DNA from: Rostratula benghalensis
Lineage: Eukaryota; Chordata; Aves; Charadriiformes; Rostratulidae
Assembly (NCBI GenBank): GCA_013399305.1
Contig: VXAI01000082.1
Coordinates: forward strand, 724,131-788,130
Direction: 5' to 3'
DNA length: 64,000 nt
Part shown: in pieces, positions 43,601-58,600 of the stretch
Numbering within the stretch: position 1 is the first letter of the stretch
How the letters are laid out: every line of letters starts with the position of its first letter
The notes under the pieces: generated by a model
Told to the model about the DNA's origin: nothing
Databases searched by the model: none
The model's input: the letters and a program-made list of their open reading frames with translations, nothing else
Made by a program: the position numbers and the translations under genes

Positions 43601-46600
43601 TGGTTTGCTGCCTTTTTTTTTTGGTGTTTGGTTTTGGGTGGTTCTTTTTTGTGGGTTTTTTTTTTTTTCCCCCACACAGGGTTTTAGCAGTCTGCTAGTC
43701 TTCCATGACTGTGTAGAGTTTGTACCTGGATTGGGAAGTAAACATAGAAGAAAAAATACCTTAAACTAATTTCATGTAGTTAGAGAAGAAAAAATTAGGT
43801 AAGGTAATTAGGATGCATTTTTGAGAAGGAAATGAAAGCTCAAACAGAAATGGAACTCTTACATTCATATCCAGGTTTATGATTGGGTTTGGTGCATTCA
43901 AAATGCTTACTGGAGACCAATGAGATGATTTGAAGCACCTGTAAACCAGTGTAGGTCACTTACTTGGGTAAAGCAGCTGCAGGTTGAGGACAAAACAAAT
44001 AACAGTTGGAGTGTTGCAGGGGCAAGTACATGTATCTGGGACACTGATAGCTTGGAATAAAATACCTTGTTGAGGTGGGAGAAAGCTGACTTCTGTTTTT
44101 AATTACAGAAATTTAATTACAGAAATTAAGTTCAAGACACTGGATTATGCAGTTACATGTTCTGGTTTATTTTATAGGCAAGTAAGTTAAGGTACTGTAG
44201 AAAAATATATTTGAGATTTTGGACAAGGCTCTCAGATGCTCTATTTATTAGAAAGAACTATGTGTAATGGTAAGGACTAATTCCTTGGGAAGAGTGTTCT
44301 TGGAAAATATGAAGGCTCATTGATTTTTCATGAAGCTAAAGATTTCTTCTTACAACTTGTATGTAGCCCTAGGAAAAGGTATGTAACAAATACACAGTAT
44401 AGAAGTGGCAGGGAAAAATGTGCCTGTATTGCATCCTGGATTCAGCTGTTACCAACAAATACATCTTAGTAGCAGCAATGGAGTAATGAGCATTCTACAA
44501 TTTTATGTAGAGTGTACCCAAAGAAGTCACAGCAGTGTCTGCACCAGGCTAAGCAAACCTAGAACTTGTTGAAAACTGTGGATTGTATGTAACAGGAAGG
44601 ATGTTGAATAGGGAACAAACTAGAGAGCAAGCTTGAACAGTGATAATGGGTTTCAGGTGTTGTGTAAGGAGGAAAAGATTCAGAACTCAACTTGAGTTCT
44701 ATTGTTTAGCAGCCTAAATAAAATATACCAATTGCATCCCTCTTGAACCATGTGCTTTTTACTTAAATGGCTTTTAGAATAGTGTTCTTGTCAGTTAGTT
44801 AGATGGAGTAGGTTTTTAGGTTGCTATGATGAATGTCAGTGCTGCAAAAAGTAAATTGAGTGTATTGGAAAGCTAAAGCATAAAGTCCCAATCTTTCAAA
44901 ATAAACTTCTTGTGTTAGTATGAAAGAGTCTGTGTAGGACACCTTTGTAAAATAGAACTACAAGAAGCATGAAGTGTGACAACTGAGAGCGTTGTGTGCT
45001 GTGCAGCACACAAGAGTTGTGAAGCTGAAAGGAAATGAAGGCTGGATGAGCAGGAAGGCTGCCCTGCTGAAGTAACTGCTCAATCCTGAGGCACTGGGAG
45101 TTGGAGGCAGAGATGGAGTACCTTGTGACAGGATCATGCCAAAGGGGCTTGGACATAAGTGAATATATTAATATCTATAAATGTTGAATAAATAGGTGTA
45201 CTTTTTGCTGGATGTGCACCTAGTATTCTGAAATGTCTTACAGTTCTTTCTCTTGCCAGTCATCACAAAATGTGTGTTGAAGTTGCTTTTTTGTATTTCA
45301 GGCTTCTGTTCCTATTACTATAATTTTTTAATTTTGGAGAAAAATGTCCAGCAATTTTAATAGAACTAGTCATCAGGTTAATCTGAAATTCTGGTCTCAG
45401 ACCTCTTTATTCCTATATTTATAAATACCAGGTTTAAAACAGTCCCTGAAATCTTCTGACTTTTAATGAATCCATACCACTGCTGTGAGATGGATCTGCA
45501 TTAACCAGGTGACACCACTCCTGAAATTTGCAAGTTGTAGTTCTGGTGATCTTTAAAACCTGTGTGTTGTAACTAGATGTTGACTCTTATTGCTGAATCT
45601 TTTACAAGCTTTTATAATTGACATTTTTTTCCTAAGGTTGTCAAAGTAGGAAAAGATAATGGATACCTTATTTAAGATAACTTTAAATTACTGGAAGAAC
45701 TAGTATGATATTTTCTTCGCCTTCTTCTGGAATTGTAAAGAATGAACAAGGATATCTGAAGTTAGCATATATTTTAAAATAGGTCTGTTTGTGAATGTGT
45801 TAAGCTGCCTTGTGTTAAGGAGTAGCTTAAATTTTTTGCATGTGCACAATCCATCTAGTGGAAGAGGTCACTGAAAAAATAGAAACCAAATTAAATATTT
45901 ATAGGCTGATGGTTGTTCAGACTGATTTTTATGGAGCTGCTTAATATGGGCAAAAATGAAAAATTTAGCTATGCCTTTCTGAAACAGGCAGGGGCGTTTG
46001 TAGCTAAGAATTCTCTACAGGTATTTATCAGTGATTTGGGGGGTTTTGTTCCTCCATTTTAGGGCTCCAAACATGAGTCTAAATGTGTTAATTATTTTTT
46101 CAGTAACAATTCAAAGCCTCTAACTGGTGAACTGTCTTTTTTTGTTTCTTACAGAGGTAAAATCATCAGTATTTGATGACTGCAAGAAAGAGGAAGAATG
46201 GAAGGTATAGTTTTGTTATCAATTTTGCAAGAATGTTACACGTTACTTGGTCAAGTGATTCTATCGCTGAGTGCACAAAAAATAAGTATCATTTAATGCC
46301 ACTTTGACTTAAAATTGTTTCCTATCCAAGTAATGGATTTTAGTTCTGTTAACTCAGATCTCTGTATAATAAATACTAAAACCAAATTGTTAGTTGTCTC
46401 AATTCTTCAAATTTTGAAAAAAAATTAGAAACTGTTTCTGTTTGCCCTCACTTTTCTTTTGAAAGACTTTTACTGCATTAATTTTAAAAATTATACTGCT
46501 GTGTTATACACGTGGAGCAGGATTCAGCAATATGATACCTGGTTGAGCTGCTTAAGCTGTAAACCAGTTTTAGAATAAGTACAGCTATGTTTAAGCAGGC

Positions 46601-49600
46601 TGTGGGTTAAATCAGACAGGAATTCAAAAGACCTGTGTCAAAGTGAAAGTTTTGAATGCTTTTTAGTACAAATATTGGGGACAAGACACTTAGTTAAGAT
46701 GGAGACCATCTTTTGAAATCCTGTTTGTAGGGAGCTGCCTTCTGATGCTATTTGAGATTAATTTCCCACTGCAAAGTTGCTATACGATGATGAAAAGATA
46801 CAGCATAACAAAATAGTTTTCAGCTTCAAATTTCTGAGTTTACTATAGCTGATTAGTTTACCAAAATACCTGTTTGTTTGTTTGTTCTATACATATAGAT
46901 AATTCTTTTAGATGACTACACTACTAAATTACTGTCCATGTGCTGCAAAATGACTGATCTACTGGCAGAGGGCATCACAGGTAAACATAATTATTTTTAA
47001 TATACAGATGGCAGTGTCCTGATAAGAGAAAGGGGAAGAATAAAATTGACAGTACACTTGCAAGAAATTGTCTTAACTTAGTTGATAAAGACAAGTAGCT
47101 ATGTCATATTAGACTAGCAGACTTTCTACTTGTACAGTAATTATCCAATCTCGATTTTTGTGGTTTTTTAAAATGAAAAATCAAATGTTTCTCTGCCTGG
47201 AAGCTAAAACCCTTTTAATTTTAATTTTTTTTGCTAAAGATTGTTGTAAGGTTTTTTTGGTGCTGTGTCTTGTTTGGGTTTTAAAATAATTTTTGTATAT
47301 TTGTTTTGTGGTGTGGGTGGTGGTTTTTTTTTTTGAGGGTGGAATGTTTGGTTCCTAGTGTCCATGATGGGGTAAATGAGAAAGTTATCTGTCACAGGGA
47401 TTTTTAAGGATATTGTCTGTCAGTTGAAGTTAAGGGAAAACAAGCTCAGTAAAGAATTAAGGAGAAGTTAGTAAAACATACAAGTAGGCAAATTGCTCTC
47501 CACAATTTTTTCCTGATGTGTTCTGTAAATTGGTAATATCTGCTGTTTGGAATTCTTTTATGCTCTTCAATAGAAGTGTTAGGATACAAGAGCAGAGAAA
47601 CTTAAGTACTGAAGGCAACGTTAGTACAGGAGACGATAACAAACTGATGAGAGATGTTTGCAATCAAATGGATGTGACGGAGGCAAGAGTTTAGATTTCA
47701 GTTCTGTTTTGTGCAGATACATTGATCTTCTTTCAAACCAAGAGAACTTTCTGTAACTAAACTTTATTAATAGGTTTTTAGAAATACTTTTGTAAGAGAG
47801 CAGTATTTTGACTTAGCTATTTTTCAACAAGTAGCAAGACTCTTCTTATACCAGCTATTGAGTATAACGTGATTCTTCTCCAAGTATAGTAACAAAGCTG
47901 TATACATTTCACTTTTGGGGTGTATTTTTAAACATAAGTACTACTTATCCTTTGTGAGAAACTTTCGGTGAGCTTGCATCCTTTTCATCATTAAGAAACA
48001 GTTATTCTGTAAAATTTTTCATGAATACACTACTGAAAAGAACCTGTCTTTCCACATCCAAACATCTGACATTACTTCTTTGTTCCTCCCCCTCAAAATT
48101 ACTGAGCAACATGAATCTCTGCATTCTCAAGCTGGTGTCATGCAACACTATATGGTTATGACTTTATTAAACAGAGAAAACCAAGAGTTGAGTGAAGCTA
48201 ATTTGCTGAAAATGTCTAATGGGTGCCTGCAATTATATTGAAACAGTGCACAGGAAGTAGGCAAACAAAGGACAGAAGAGGCTATAACCCAAAATTATGC
48301 CTTGCATAGTTTCATTTTCCTTCAGTATGCTGGAAAAAGAACAATCATGCTGAGGCAGTTCTTTTGCAAAATATTTTATGCTGGGCCCCATAGTTTGAGC
48401 ATTTTTGTATTGCCGTATCTTTCTGGGTTGAGGGCAAAACTCTGCTTGTGTAGAATACTCAGGGGGAAAAAAAATATTAGTACTACAAATTTAATTGATG
48501 CTGGACTGAGGATTGAAGAAGTCATGTGGTAACTTGCTGTATTTGAATCACAAATAAAAAAAAAAAACAAAACCCAAAAAAAAGTGGTCCTGGCAGAAGG
48601 TAAGTTCTTGCCACTAATTTTGTGGACAACTTTTCAGGTGTTATCTTATTTTTATCACCTCTATGTTAAAATTTGTATGGTGCTTTCCTTAAAGATGCAT
48701 AAAACTCTTAATTATAAAAATGTAATATTTCTTACTTTATAGTGGTGGAGAATGTTTATAAAAACCGTGAACCTGTCCCACACATGAAAGCAATATATTT
48801 CATAACTCCCACCAAAAAGGTTAGTATTTTAAAGAAAGCATAGCAAGCTCTTTCAGGCTGAAAAAGCAATGTTATTTTTAAATATGTTTACTGTGAACAA
48901 ATATTGCAGTATTTCTGCATTCTGTGTGATGCTTCATTTTCCATAATGAAAAGGCAGCGTGGTGTCACCAGAGAGTATGTTGCAAATGTGTACCTTTTGA
49001 TCAATGGAGGCACTGTTTCATTGCTTAGCTATTAGTAACCTCACTGAAAGAGTTGTTGTATGAAATAACAATGCAATACATTGAACAACAGAATTCAAAG
49101 CAGTGTCTCTAATAAGAGGTTACTCTTACTGACTAAAAATTGAGGGAATAAATCTCAGTACTTTTAAAGGTGGAAAATGATGCAAATATCCTGCTTTGTT
49201 TACTTCTAAAAATGATCTTGGTGCATGACTGACCTTCTGTAATTGTTTATATTCTTGGTCTGAAATTAAAAATCTTGTTGTGAAGTGTTTTATATGTTGA
49301 TTTGCAGTATTCTTAAGTGGGACTGGGTCATTAACAGGGTAGGAGGAGAGGAGGGTGAAGCTATGTCTTATATGTGTGGAAAGCCAAAACACTGTAATGA
49401 CTTTTTCCCTATTTTTCTTACCCCCATAAGTCTGTAGATGGACTTATTGATGACTTCATCACTAAATCATCCAGCAGATACAAAGCAGCATATGTGTATT
49501 TCACTGACTGTAAGTAAGCTGTTGTGGTGTGTTTGATAATTTGATATATGTAAATAAGTAAGCTTCTCAACTTTCTTTACTGGAGTTTACAGGTACAGGT

Positions 49601-52600
49601 AAATTTTGGGTCCTGTTTCGTATGAGAAGATTTGACACTCAAGTAATTACACATATTTGGATTGCCAGAACAGTCACTGTTCCATGTGGCAACAGTAATT
49701 TATTTCACAGTTGCCAAAAAATGTTAGTTGTTCCTCACCTCAGCTTTTAATTTAGGTGATGTTGGAGAGCGTGGAGGAGGACAATTCAAGTAAAACTGTG
49801 TCTCTCATATAAAGAAAATAGTACTCAATAGTACTTATACTTGCTGTATGTTCCTTTGTTGCAAGTCTGCAAGCTTTCAGTTTGAATACTTGCCAAAACT
49901 TTTCATGTTGAGAGGAGTTAGAAAAATACTTCTGTTAATTCCAAATCTGTGTAGCATTTGTGTCATCCAAATATTCCTTAAATTCAGTTTCTAGACTGGG
50001 ATCCAGTGTAGCCCATAAGTGTACTTAGAACACATTTGAGATCTACCATAAAATTGCACATTTCTCTCCATCTAGCTGTTTGATATCTACAAATTTATTC
50101 CCCCTTTTAACTTTTTTGTAGCTTGGGAAATGTTTTCTCTCTGATATATGAACAGAGGTAGCAGAAACTTCTGCTTTGATAAAATCAGTATCCTTCCCTT
50201 CACTGCTGCACACTGCTGATGAGTGTACTAGGGCTTGGCTTGCCAAAAGCTAGGATAAAGTGACCAGTGATGCTTTTTGAAAAAGATTTCAAATGCAAAA
50301 TATTGATTATACATTCTCTTCCACTTTAGCATTTAGCAACACTTTTGTACATTACTGTTAATTGGTTCTTAATTTAAAATTGTCTGTTCCGAATACTGAA
50401 AGCTTGTGAGTTAACAGCTGGAATACACAAAAATTATTTATTCTTAGAATATTCTTTTTTTCCCCTAGTTTGTCCTGACAACCTCTTCAATAAAATAAAG
50501 TCGTCTTGTGCAAAATCAATACGGAGATGCAAGGAGATCAACATTTCCTTCTTCCCATTTGAGTCTCAGGTAAGTTTCATTCTCTAAACAGCAGAAAATA
50601 GTTTGGGGGTTATTTCTAAGTGTTGTTGACCTGCTAGAATACAATTGAATAGAATGTAGGGTTTTTTTTTTTTATAACTGACAAACTGTGAGATCTGTTG
50701 CTGTTTTTTTATATTTCTAGTGCTTACCTGTATTTTTTCAGATGCAAACAAATGTGCTCTTGTACTCAAAGGTTTACTGTTTGTACATGAACTCTTTGCA
50801 AGATTTGGAGTGAGAGAGGTTAGAGAAGGAATCTATTCCTTAAGAGAAGGGAAAGTATTCTGGTTTAAGTAGTAAAGTTTGTTACTGCTTATACTGAGGT
50901 CTTACTTTGATGGACTAGATAGGTTGGTGTCTAGGAATAGGAATAAGTAGAACTAGCTACTTGGTGAATATCATAAAAGGGAAGTAAATGGATGAAGAGA
51001 ACAAAACAAAAGCCTCACAAAAAGGAGAAACAAACCCTGTAACAACTTGGCAAACCTCATACTGAGAGGAAAACATGGACATGTGTGTTTTCTCCATTAA
51101 AGATTTGAGTCCATCAATGAGTGAGTTCACTGTGAAACCACACAGTGGGTATGATCTTGAGAAATAATTTGTTGCTCGTGTATTTCATCAGATACAGGAG
51201 GCTGAAATACACTCTGATACTCACCAATACAGTGAAGCCCTCCAGCCCTGTCCGCTACTTGGACTCGTAGAACTAACCCTGAATGTTTCCCACAAGTCTT
51301 TCTGGTATTCTTCAAAACTTAGGAACGTATCAAGGGTTAGAACTCTTACGTAAACCACATGGCAGGTGAATGTGAAAGAGGCTGCTGTTATCCATGTCTT
51401 GTCGTGATGCAGTTTTCTCCTTTGAGTCATAGAATCGTAGAATGGTTAGAGTTGGAAGGGACCTTAAAGATCATCAAGTTCCAACCCCTCTGCCATGGGC
51501 AGGGACACCTCCCACTAGAGCAGGTTGCTCAGAGCCCCATCCAGCCTGGCCTTGAACACTTCCAAGGAGGGGTCATCCACATCTTCCCTGGACAACCTGG
51601 TCCAGTGTCTCACCACCCTCACAGTTAGCATTTCTTCCTAATATCTAATCTAAATCTCCCTTCTAAAAATCACATCCTTCTTTTAGTCTTTTCTGAGAAA
51701 GACTTAAGCCCACTTGCTATTTGAGTTCAAACCTACTATATGGGCTTTTTTTATGCTTGTCAAAAGAGGACAAATCAGTTCAGAGACCTGTTGCAATGCC
51801 TTACTGACTATCAGAAGGTGCAGTTAAGACTATAATATGAACACCTGAGTAGAGGAAGGCTCTAGTTGGTGTGACCTGCCTGGCTGCCAAGTTCCCACGT
51901 GTTGCAGTTGTTACAAAGCTGTACCATAGCTTTTGATATGATTGTCTAGGGCTACACAGGAGACAAGTTTTGAATGGGCAGTTACACATAGCTTATGAAA
52001 AATGACTGATGAGCTGGAAAGGGAGCTCATCTGTTTTGAACTATTGATTGTCCTGAAAAAAGGTACTACTCCTTATCTAATGCCTTGCCATTCTTCATGT
52101 ACTTTTAGACATAGCTTACATTTGAAGACACACTCCTTATAAAGGGTTTATATAAAGGTGGGGTTTTAAAAATTATTTAGATTGAGAACCCATCACATAA
52201 TAGCTAGTGTGGTGGTTTGTTTTTCAGTGGTGTTCATGTTCTCAGGCTTTGTTTCAGACTGGTTTGGGGAGTTCTGCTAAAGCTGCCCTCAAGAAAATGG
52301 TTTTTAGCTTCCTCTACCAAATAGAGCATACAAAAAAATTTGTTGTTCTCTGGAGGACTTGCGGTGAAAGCAGAGATCGGAACTACTTTTTCTAATGTTG
52401 AAAATAAGCAGCACTAAGTCTCTTGTTTTCAGCTGAGTTTAGTGCTCTCGGTATTTTGGGTTGTTGGGAACGTTTTGAATCCTTAGCAAAGGAACAGACA
52501 ACATTAACTGATTTGCCTGATTTCAAATACTTGGGCCTGCTTCCTGTGGTGATAAGAGTAAATAATCAAACTGAGCTCTGGGCAAAGTCCAAGCGATTAT

Positions 52601-55600
52601 CTGTTCAAATGAAACAAATACCTTTATCTGGATGGGCGTTCTTCTTTGGCTCTGTAATTAGAGTCCATCTGAAACTGCAGAAAATCCTTTTACTGACAAT
52701 GGGATTGTTTCCATGTTTTGCATTCCACTTATTAAACTGTTGAAAAAGCTTTTCTTCTGTGTAGTACAAAACATCTTTTGTCAAGGTTTAATGCGTTTAA
52801 AGAATTTCAATTATTGGAGGTAAAATCTTCATGTTAATAAACATACAATATGTAAAATTCTGTTTTAAACAAATTTAACTTGATACCTTCTATGGTTGTT
52901 CTGGTGTTGCATTGTGTGGCTCTGTATGAGACACTGCATGGTAGGTAGTTCTGCCTGTCTTAGCTCCCTCCATCTGTAGAGACAGTAAATAGCTTGAAAA
53001 ATACAGTCATTTATATAGCAGAGGAAAGGACTGAGAACAGGAAACAGGTGAGCTCAACAGGACAGAGAAATAGGACTGAAGTGTGCATTGGTTGGGGTTT
53101 TTTAAGTATGTAATGCATGACATGTAGCTTTAAAGTATTAGCAATTCTTTTACCAAGTATTTTAGAAATACACCATTTAAGCCTTTTTTTTCCTATGGGT
53201 TGTGCTTTACATAGGTATTTACTCTCAATGTCCCAGATGCATTCTACCGCTGCTACAGCCCAACTCTGGATAAGACGAAAGATCAAGATGCTGTAATGCA
53301 AGAAATGGCTGAACAAATTGTTACCTTATGTGCCACGCTGGATGAGAATCCAGGAGTACGGTATAAGAGGTGGGGCAAAAATCATGTTACATAGTGCAAT
53401 GACTTTCACTTCTAGGACTTCCCACATTGGTAATAGCTTGAAGCTGCAGCGTAGTTTCTTTTGTTGTGGATGAATTGTTTTTAATCCACAAATCTAAAAT
53501 ATAGAATGATAGAAAATTTGGAAGTGTAGGCAGAGCAGGGAATTTATATCTCTGTGTATTCACATAACTGTACTTAATGTATCCTGTTCTGTTATAAACT
53601 GCTTGTTTCATGTTTTGTCAGTCAGATGGCACTCAGGCTGTATTCGAGTAGACCATGTACATAATCCTGCAAGTGCGGCTGTTAGTGGTTTTGCAGCTCC
53701 GCTTGGCATCAAGGATTTCTTAAATTTCTGAGGCTGATAAGATCAGGATTTCTTTGTAGTAGAGCTATTGAGGAGAATACCTCTTGAGCTCATAGAAAGT
53801 ACAGAGTAGTATCTTTGAAGTCAGAATGGATGACTGAATTTGCACTCAAGAATTGCGTTCTTTGGTGCAATGTGAAGTGGTGCCTTATTCTATGCAAAGG
53901 TAACAAAGAAATAATTGCCTGATGTTTTTTTTCTTTTCTTTTTCTCTCTCTCTCCCCCTTTTCTTTCTTGCTCCCCACCTCTGAGTGAGAATTTTAGGTG
54001 CTGGGCCATTTGCCAGCTAATGTCAGTCTTTTGGTTGAAGCTGTTTCTTCCTTGAAGCATTCAAAGAGTGGAATCATAATGTAAGAGTGCAAATATATTG
54101 GAACTACTTAGAATGGAATTCAGAAACTGCTCGTGAAATCAGAAGATTGATCTAGGGAGTTCTTTCTGTTTTAAAGGTAGCATTTTAGCGTTTTGATGAA
54201 GAAATTTAAGTTATTTTTGCATGTTTTGTTTTTTCCCAGCAGACCATCTGATAAAGCCAGCAAACTTGCACAGCTTGTTGAAAAAAATCTTGAAAACTAC
54301 TACAAAACTGATGAAAAAAGCCAAATAAAGGTAGAAAGTGAACTAAAATATTTGTGCTTTTTTTTTTTAATATAAGTTTGGGGAAAAAGTGATTTATTTT
54401 TTTTTCATATAAATAATATGGTTTTGATCTATCACTGCAGGTTAGGGCAACTGCCTCAATACAGAATTATGGAGTAAACCATTCTGATATGGTGACATTC
54501 CGTTCTTCTACAGAAATAAATGTACCTGGTACTGATGCCTCTTTACTGAACTCCAAAATGAAATTTGCACTTGAATGTTTGGAGATAATTTTTTTCTGTA
54601 TTACAGCACAGCATAGATAACCTACTTTGAAATACAAACAATATGCTTATTTGTGCAAAGCCAGTGGAAGGCCTTTTTTTGTGTAATGCTAATTATTTTT
54701 TGTTAAGCTCTTTGTTCATTAAGTCAGGTTACTGCATGCATTGCAACAGGCGAAGAGCATTGCTGTAAAATTACTAATTAGACCCACTGTATTCTGGTTA
54801 ATGTTTAAACATCTGTTTCCATTTATGTTGATAATGACTTGAACTGTACTTTTTAGGGTTTTTTTGTTATTTTCCCAATGATGCCTGCAGTACTGTAACT
54901 TACTGTAGATTTAACATGCATCAAGTTTGTACTGTATGTCTTAACTTTATGTTTATTTGATGGCTTTCTAGGCTAAAACCCACTCCCAACTAATAATAAT
55001 TGATCGTGGCTTTGACCCAGTGTCAACTGTACTTCATGAGCTCACCTTCCAGGCGATGGCGTATGACCTGCTGCCAATTGAAAATGATACTTACAAGCAA
55101 GTACTTTTTAAAAAAAACCTAAACTCTTTATTTTTGATTATAAAATCAATGGAGTTGTCTAGCTGAATTGCACCATAGCAATAGCTAACATTGCTTATAT
55201 TGCAAAGGGTTGTTTCACTTGTTATTAGTTATTCCTCTTGGATTTGGAACTTCCTCTTGTTGTGAACTTCATTTAATTGAGATTGTGTAGGATCTATTTA
55301 GCATTTTTGTTAAGTTTTGAGTTTAACAAATTGCATTTCTTAAACTATTTATTTAATTAAGCAAACAGGAATACATTGAGTGAATGTTTCCACAGAAAAT
55401 GTAGAATTCTGTGAATCTGAAATTTGACAGGTATGCAAATGTAGCTGAGTGTTTCCTAGGTAGTTGTGATCTGTTTTTCACAATTAATCTTGTAATTTTT
55501 TTAAATTTATTTTTCTGCTTTCTGGCCAGCACTGTGTGAGTTTTAGTAAGTGTAAGAATGTTACAAACTGTGATTATTATCTTGCTTTATAGTTTCTTTC

Positions 55601-58600
55601 TGTCTTTGTAGAGAAGTAATAGCTGGTCTGTAATGCATGCTTCTTGTTTGTGAATTGATTGTGAAGTGATCCTCAAATCTATTTTGTGGATGAATGGAAC
55701 TTTATTTTCCTGCAGAGTTACAATATGTCTTAAAGTATAGAAATCTGCACTTTGCAGTTTCCCTGCATGTTAATTTGCACACAATTTCCATTTGAATGCA
55801 AAGGAAAGCTGACATTGGAAGTTGAAGAGAAATTGAGGTGCATGTAAATGTATGACTGAAATTCTCTTTACTGTTGGTTTAAAAGAAATTCTTTTAAAAG
55901 AATTTGAAAGAATTGCACACAACGAATCATTCTAAAGTTTGTCTGCTGCTTCTGCGTTCAAAAATGTCATCTGTAGAATCCTTGAGTAAATTCTATTTTA
56001 TCAGGCAATAGCTTGGCTTATAAGTGAAAACCTGCACACGTTACTGCAATTACAAACCTTAACAATTAATATTCTAACAAGTTATGAGAATGAGGTCAGT
56101 GGGAAACAGACCACAAACCAAAACTGTCTGAATTTTCTCTTGGAAGATACAAAACAGAAGGACCTGCTGGGAAGGAACGTGAGGCAATTCTGGAAGAAGA
56201 TGATGAGCTCTGGGTGAAGATGAGGCACAAGCATATTGCAGATGTGATAGAGTATGTGCATAAACAACCAACTAGTTAAAAAGACCAGTTACAAATGTTT
56301 CTTTGAGAAGGGAGTGTATTTGAACTGTTAAGAAAATAGGAAATGGTGAATGTGGTTTGCAGTATAGACGGCAATCTGTTAAATACTTGATGCCAGGAAG
56401 AAAACATACTTTGAAAAATGCAGGCTGTATAGAGGTATGCAGTCTAATTAATATTAATGACAGTACTTGAGGAAAGGGGAAATAAAATTATTTTCTGGGA
56501 CGTATCTTCAAATCTTTTAGACTTGAAGGGATTACTTGGCGTAAAGTACTAGCACATTATTTGCATCAAATGACATTGTGCAGTTTATAGTACTTGCATA
56601 GTTAACTTCAGTTTCCTTTGTCAAAAAATGCTCTCCTCTATGAAGGAGACCTGTATTTGAAACTTTTACTTTCATTCAGAAGTTCTTGTTGCACAGTGCT
56701 TTTGAGATTTTTAAATGAAGATCTTAAAAGATTTAAGAACTGTGGTGCTGCTGAATTTAATTATTTTGGGGTTTTTTGTTCTTTTCCAGGGAAATACCAA
56801 AACTTTTGAAAGAAGTTTCATCAAAAAGAAAAGCAACAGAAGGAAAAGTAAGTGGCTTAACATACTGTTGCTTTTCCTAGTAATGCAATTATTTTTGGCT
56901 GAACAGATCTATATAATTCAAGGACCTGTTACAGAAATGGAGGCTTATCTCAGTGACACTTTCTTGTTGGGGGGAGCAAGGCTGCAACAGGAAGGGAAAT
57001 AGGGATGTGAAATATTGGGGGGAAATTTTCAACTTATATTATTTCTTCACAGTTATCGATATCTGCTTTGTCCCAGTTAATGAAAAAGATGCCACACTAC
57101 CGTAAAGAGATTAGCAGGGTAAGGAATCTTTGGTAAAATAATTTTGTACACCGTAACTTTTCCTGTTATTGAGGCCTGGTTTTATTCTGTCATTTTGCTG
57201 TTAAGCATGCTATATAACTTTTCTCCAAATTAATATGTTCACCTGCTGTAAAATTTTGAGCGGAAAACTTGTTTACAGGTGTTGAATTTTAATATGAAAA
57301 ACCCAACAAAACTGAAACCTGAAATACTTACATGATTTGTGTGCTTTGAGGATTGGAGATAGCCTTAACAGTTAAATGTTTTAAAAGGTATTACAGGGCC
57401 AAGCCTTGGCAAAGGCTTAAAGACAGAAAATGCATGGTGGTACTGAAGGATTAATTCTTGTAACCAGTCAAAATGGGTGCTTGATGTGTTTAGAAAAAAA
57501 AAAAAAAAGGGGAAGTTATGGCAGCTTGTGATTTTTATCTTTCTTTTCTTGTCTTCTAGCAAGTTGTCCATCTTAACATAGCAGAAGATTGCATGAGCAA
57601 GTTCAAATCTAACATAGAAAGGCTCTGTAAAGCTGAACAGGTATGTTTAAAAAAACCCCACAAACTAAACAACAACTTACTGCAAATGTGACTTTTTTGT
57701 TTGCAGGAATAGATGCCTGGTTTTAACTGACAAAAGTAGTGTGTTTCTTGACTTCTTTATTTGTAATTGCTTTTTTGAGGTAGTAGTGTTAGAGCTGAGT
57801 GAGACATCCAAGGCTCTTACTCCGCCAATAAAGGAGGTGGTTTTTAGAGTTGATTTTTCTGTCTTTTGAATCTGGCTGATTTGTATAAGAATCATCTTTG
57901 TTTTCTTTGTTTACAACTCCGATGAAGTCACCTTACTACGTTCTGCAGAAGTAAGAAACTCTTTTAAAATGCCTGGGAAAAGAACCTGTTCTACCAACCT
58001 CAAGTTAAAAACTAGCATTTCTATTTATATGAATTCTAGATATAGATATCAAACAGTTTTAAATGTTTGAGTGTCATGTAGTGTTATTTAACGCTGTAAC
58101 TATTGAAATAATTATGTCAAAGACTTTTCATACCAAGTTTAAATTGATGCAGCTTGTTTATTTTCTGAAACCTATGGTTTCAAAAAGATGAATTTCAGAC
58201 CACACAAAACAAGGCTTTCTTTAATGACTACTCACTAAAATAACTTTTTTGTTTTTTAATTTAGGACTTGGCTCTTGGAACAGATGCAGAAGGTCAAAAA
58301 GTGAAAGACTCAATGAGAGTGCTTCTTCCAGTTCTGCTCAACAAAAATCATGAGAGCTATGACAAAATTAGAGCTATTCTCCTGTATATCTTTAGCACAA
58401 ATGGTATGATTGATAAACTACATGTTTTTTCTCAGAACTATGAACTTCAGCTCAGGTTCTGGGATCATCTAGTGTTTTTAGTTAATTCAAGCGTCTGTAC
58501 TGGATTTGATGGACAAGTTTGAAAGAAATGCTGTACATCCTCTGTAGCTTCTCTCAAATTAGTAGTAAAGATACTAAGGAGCTAAGACATGCAATACAAG

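Noticed and set aside
52423..52743. 106-codon frame in STXBP3 intron 6
   Set aside because: The STXBP3 protein is contiguous without it, and no similarity was recognised.
55097..55106. GT donor (GTACTT at 55101) for STXBP3 exon 9
   Set aside because: It joins exon 10 out of frame and gives a peptide unlike any family member; the GC donor four bases earlier restores the conserved sequence.
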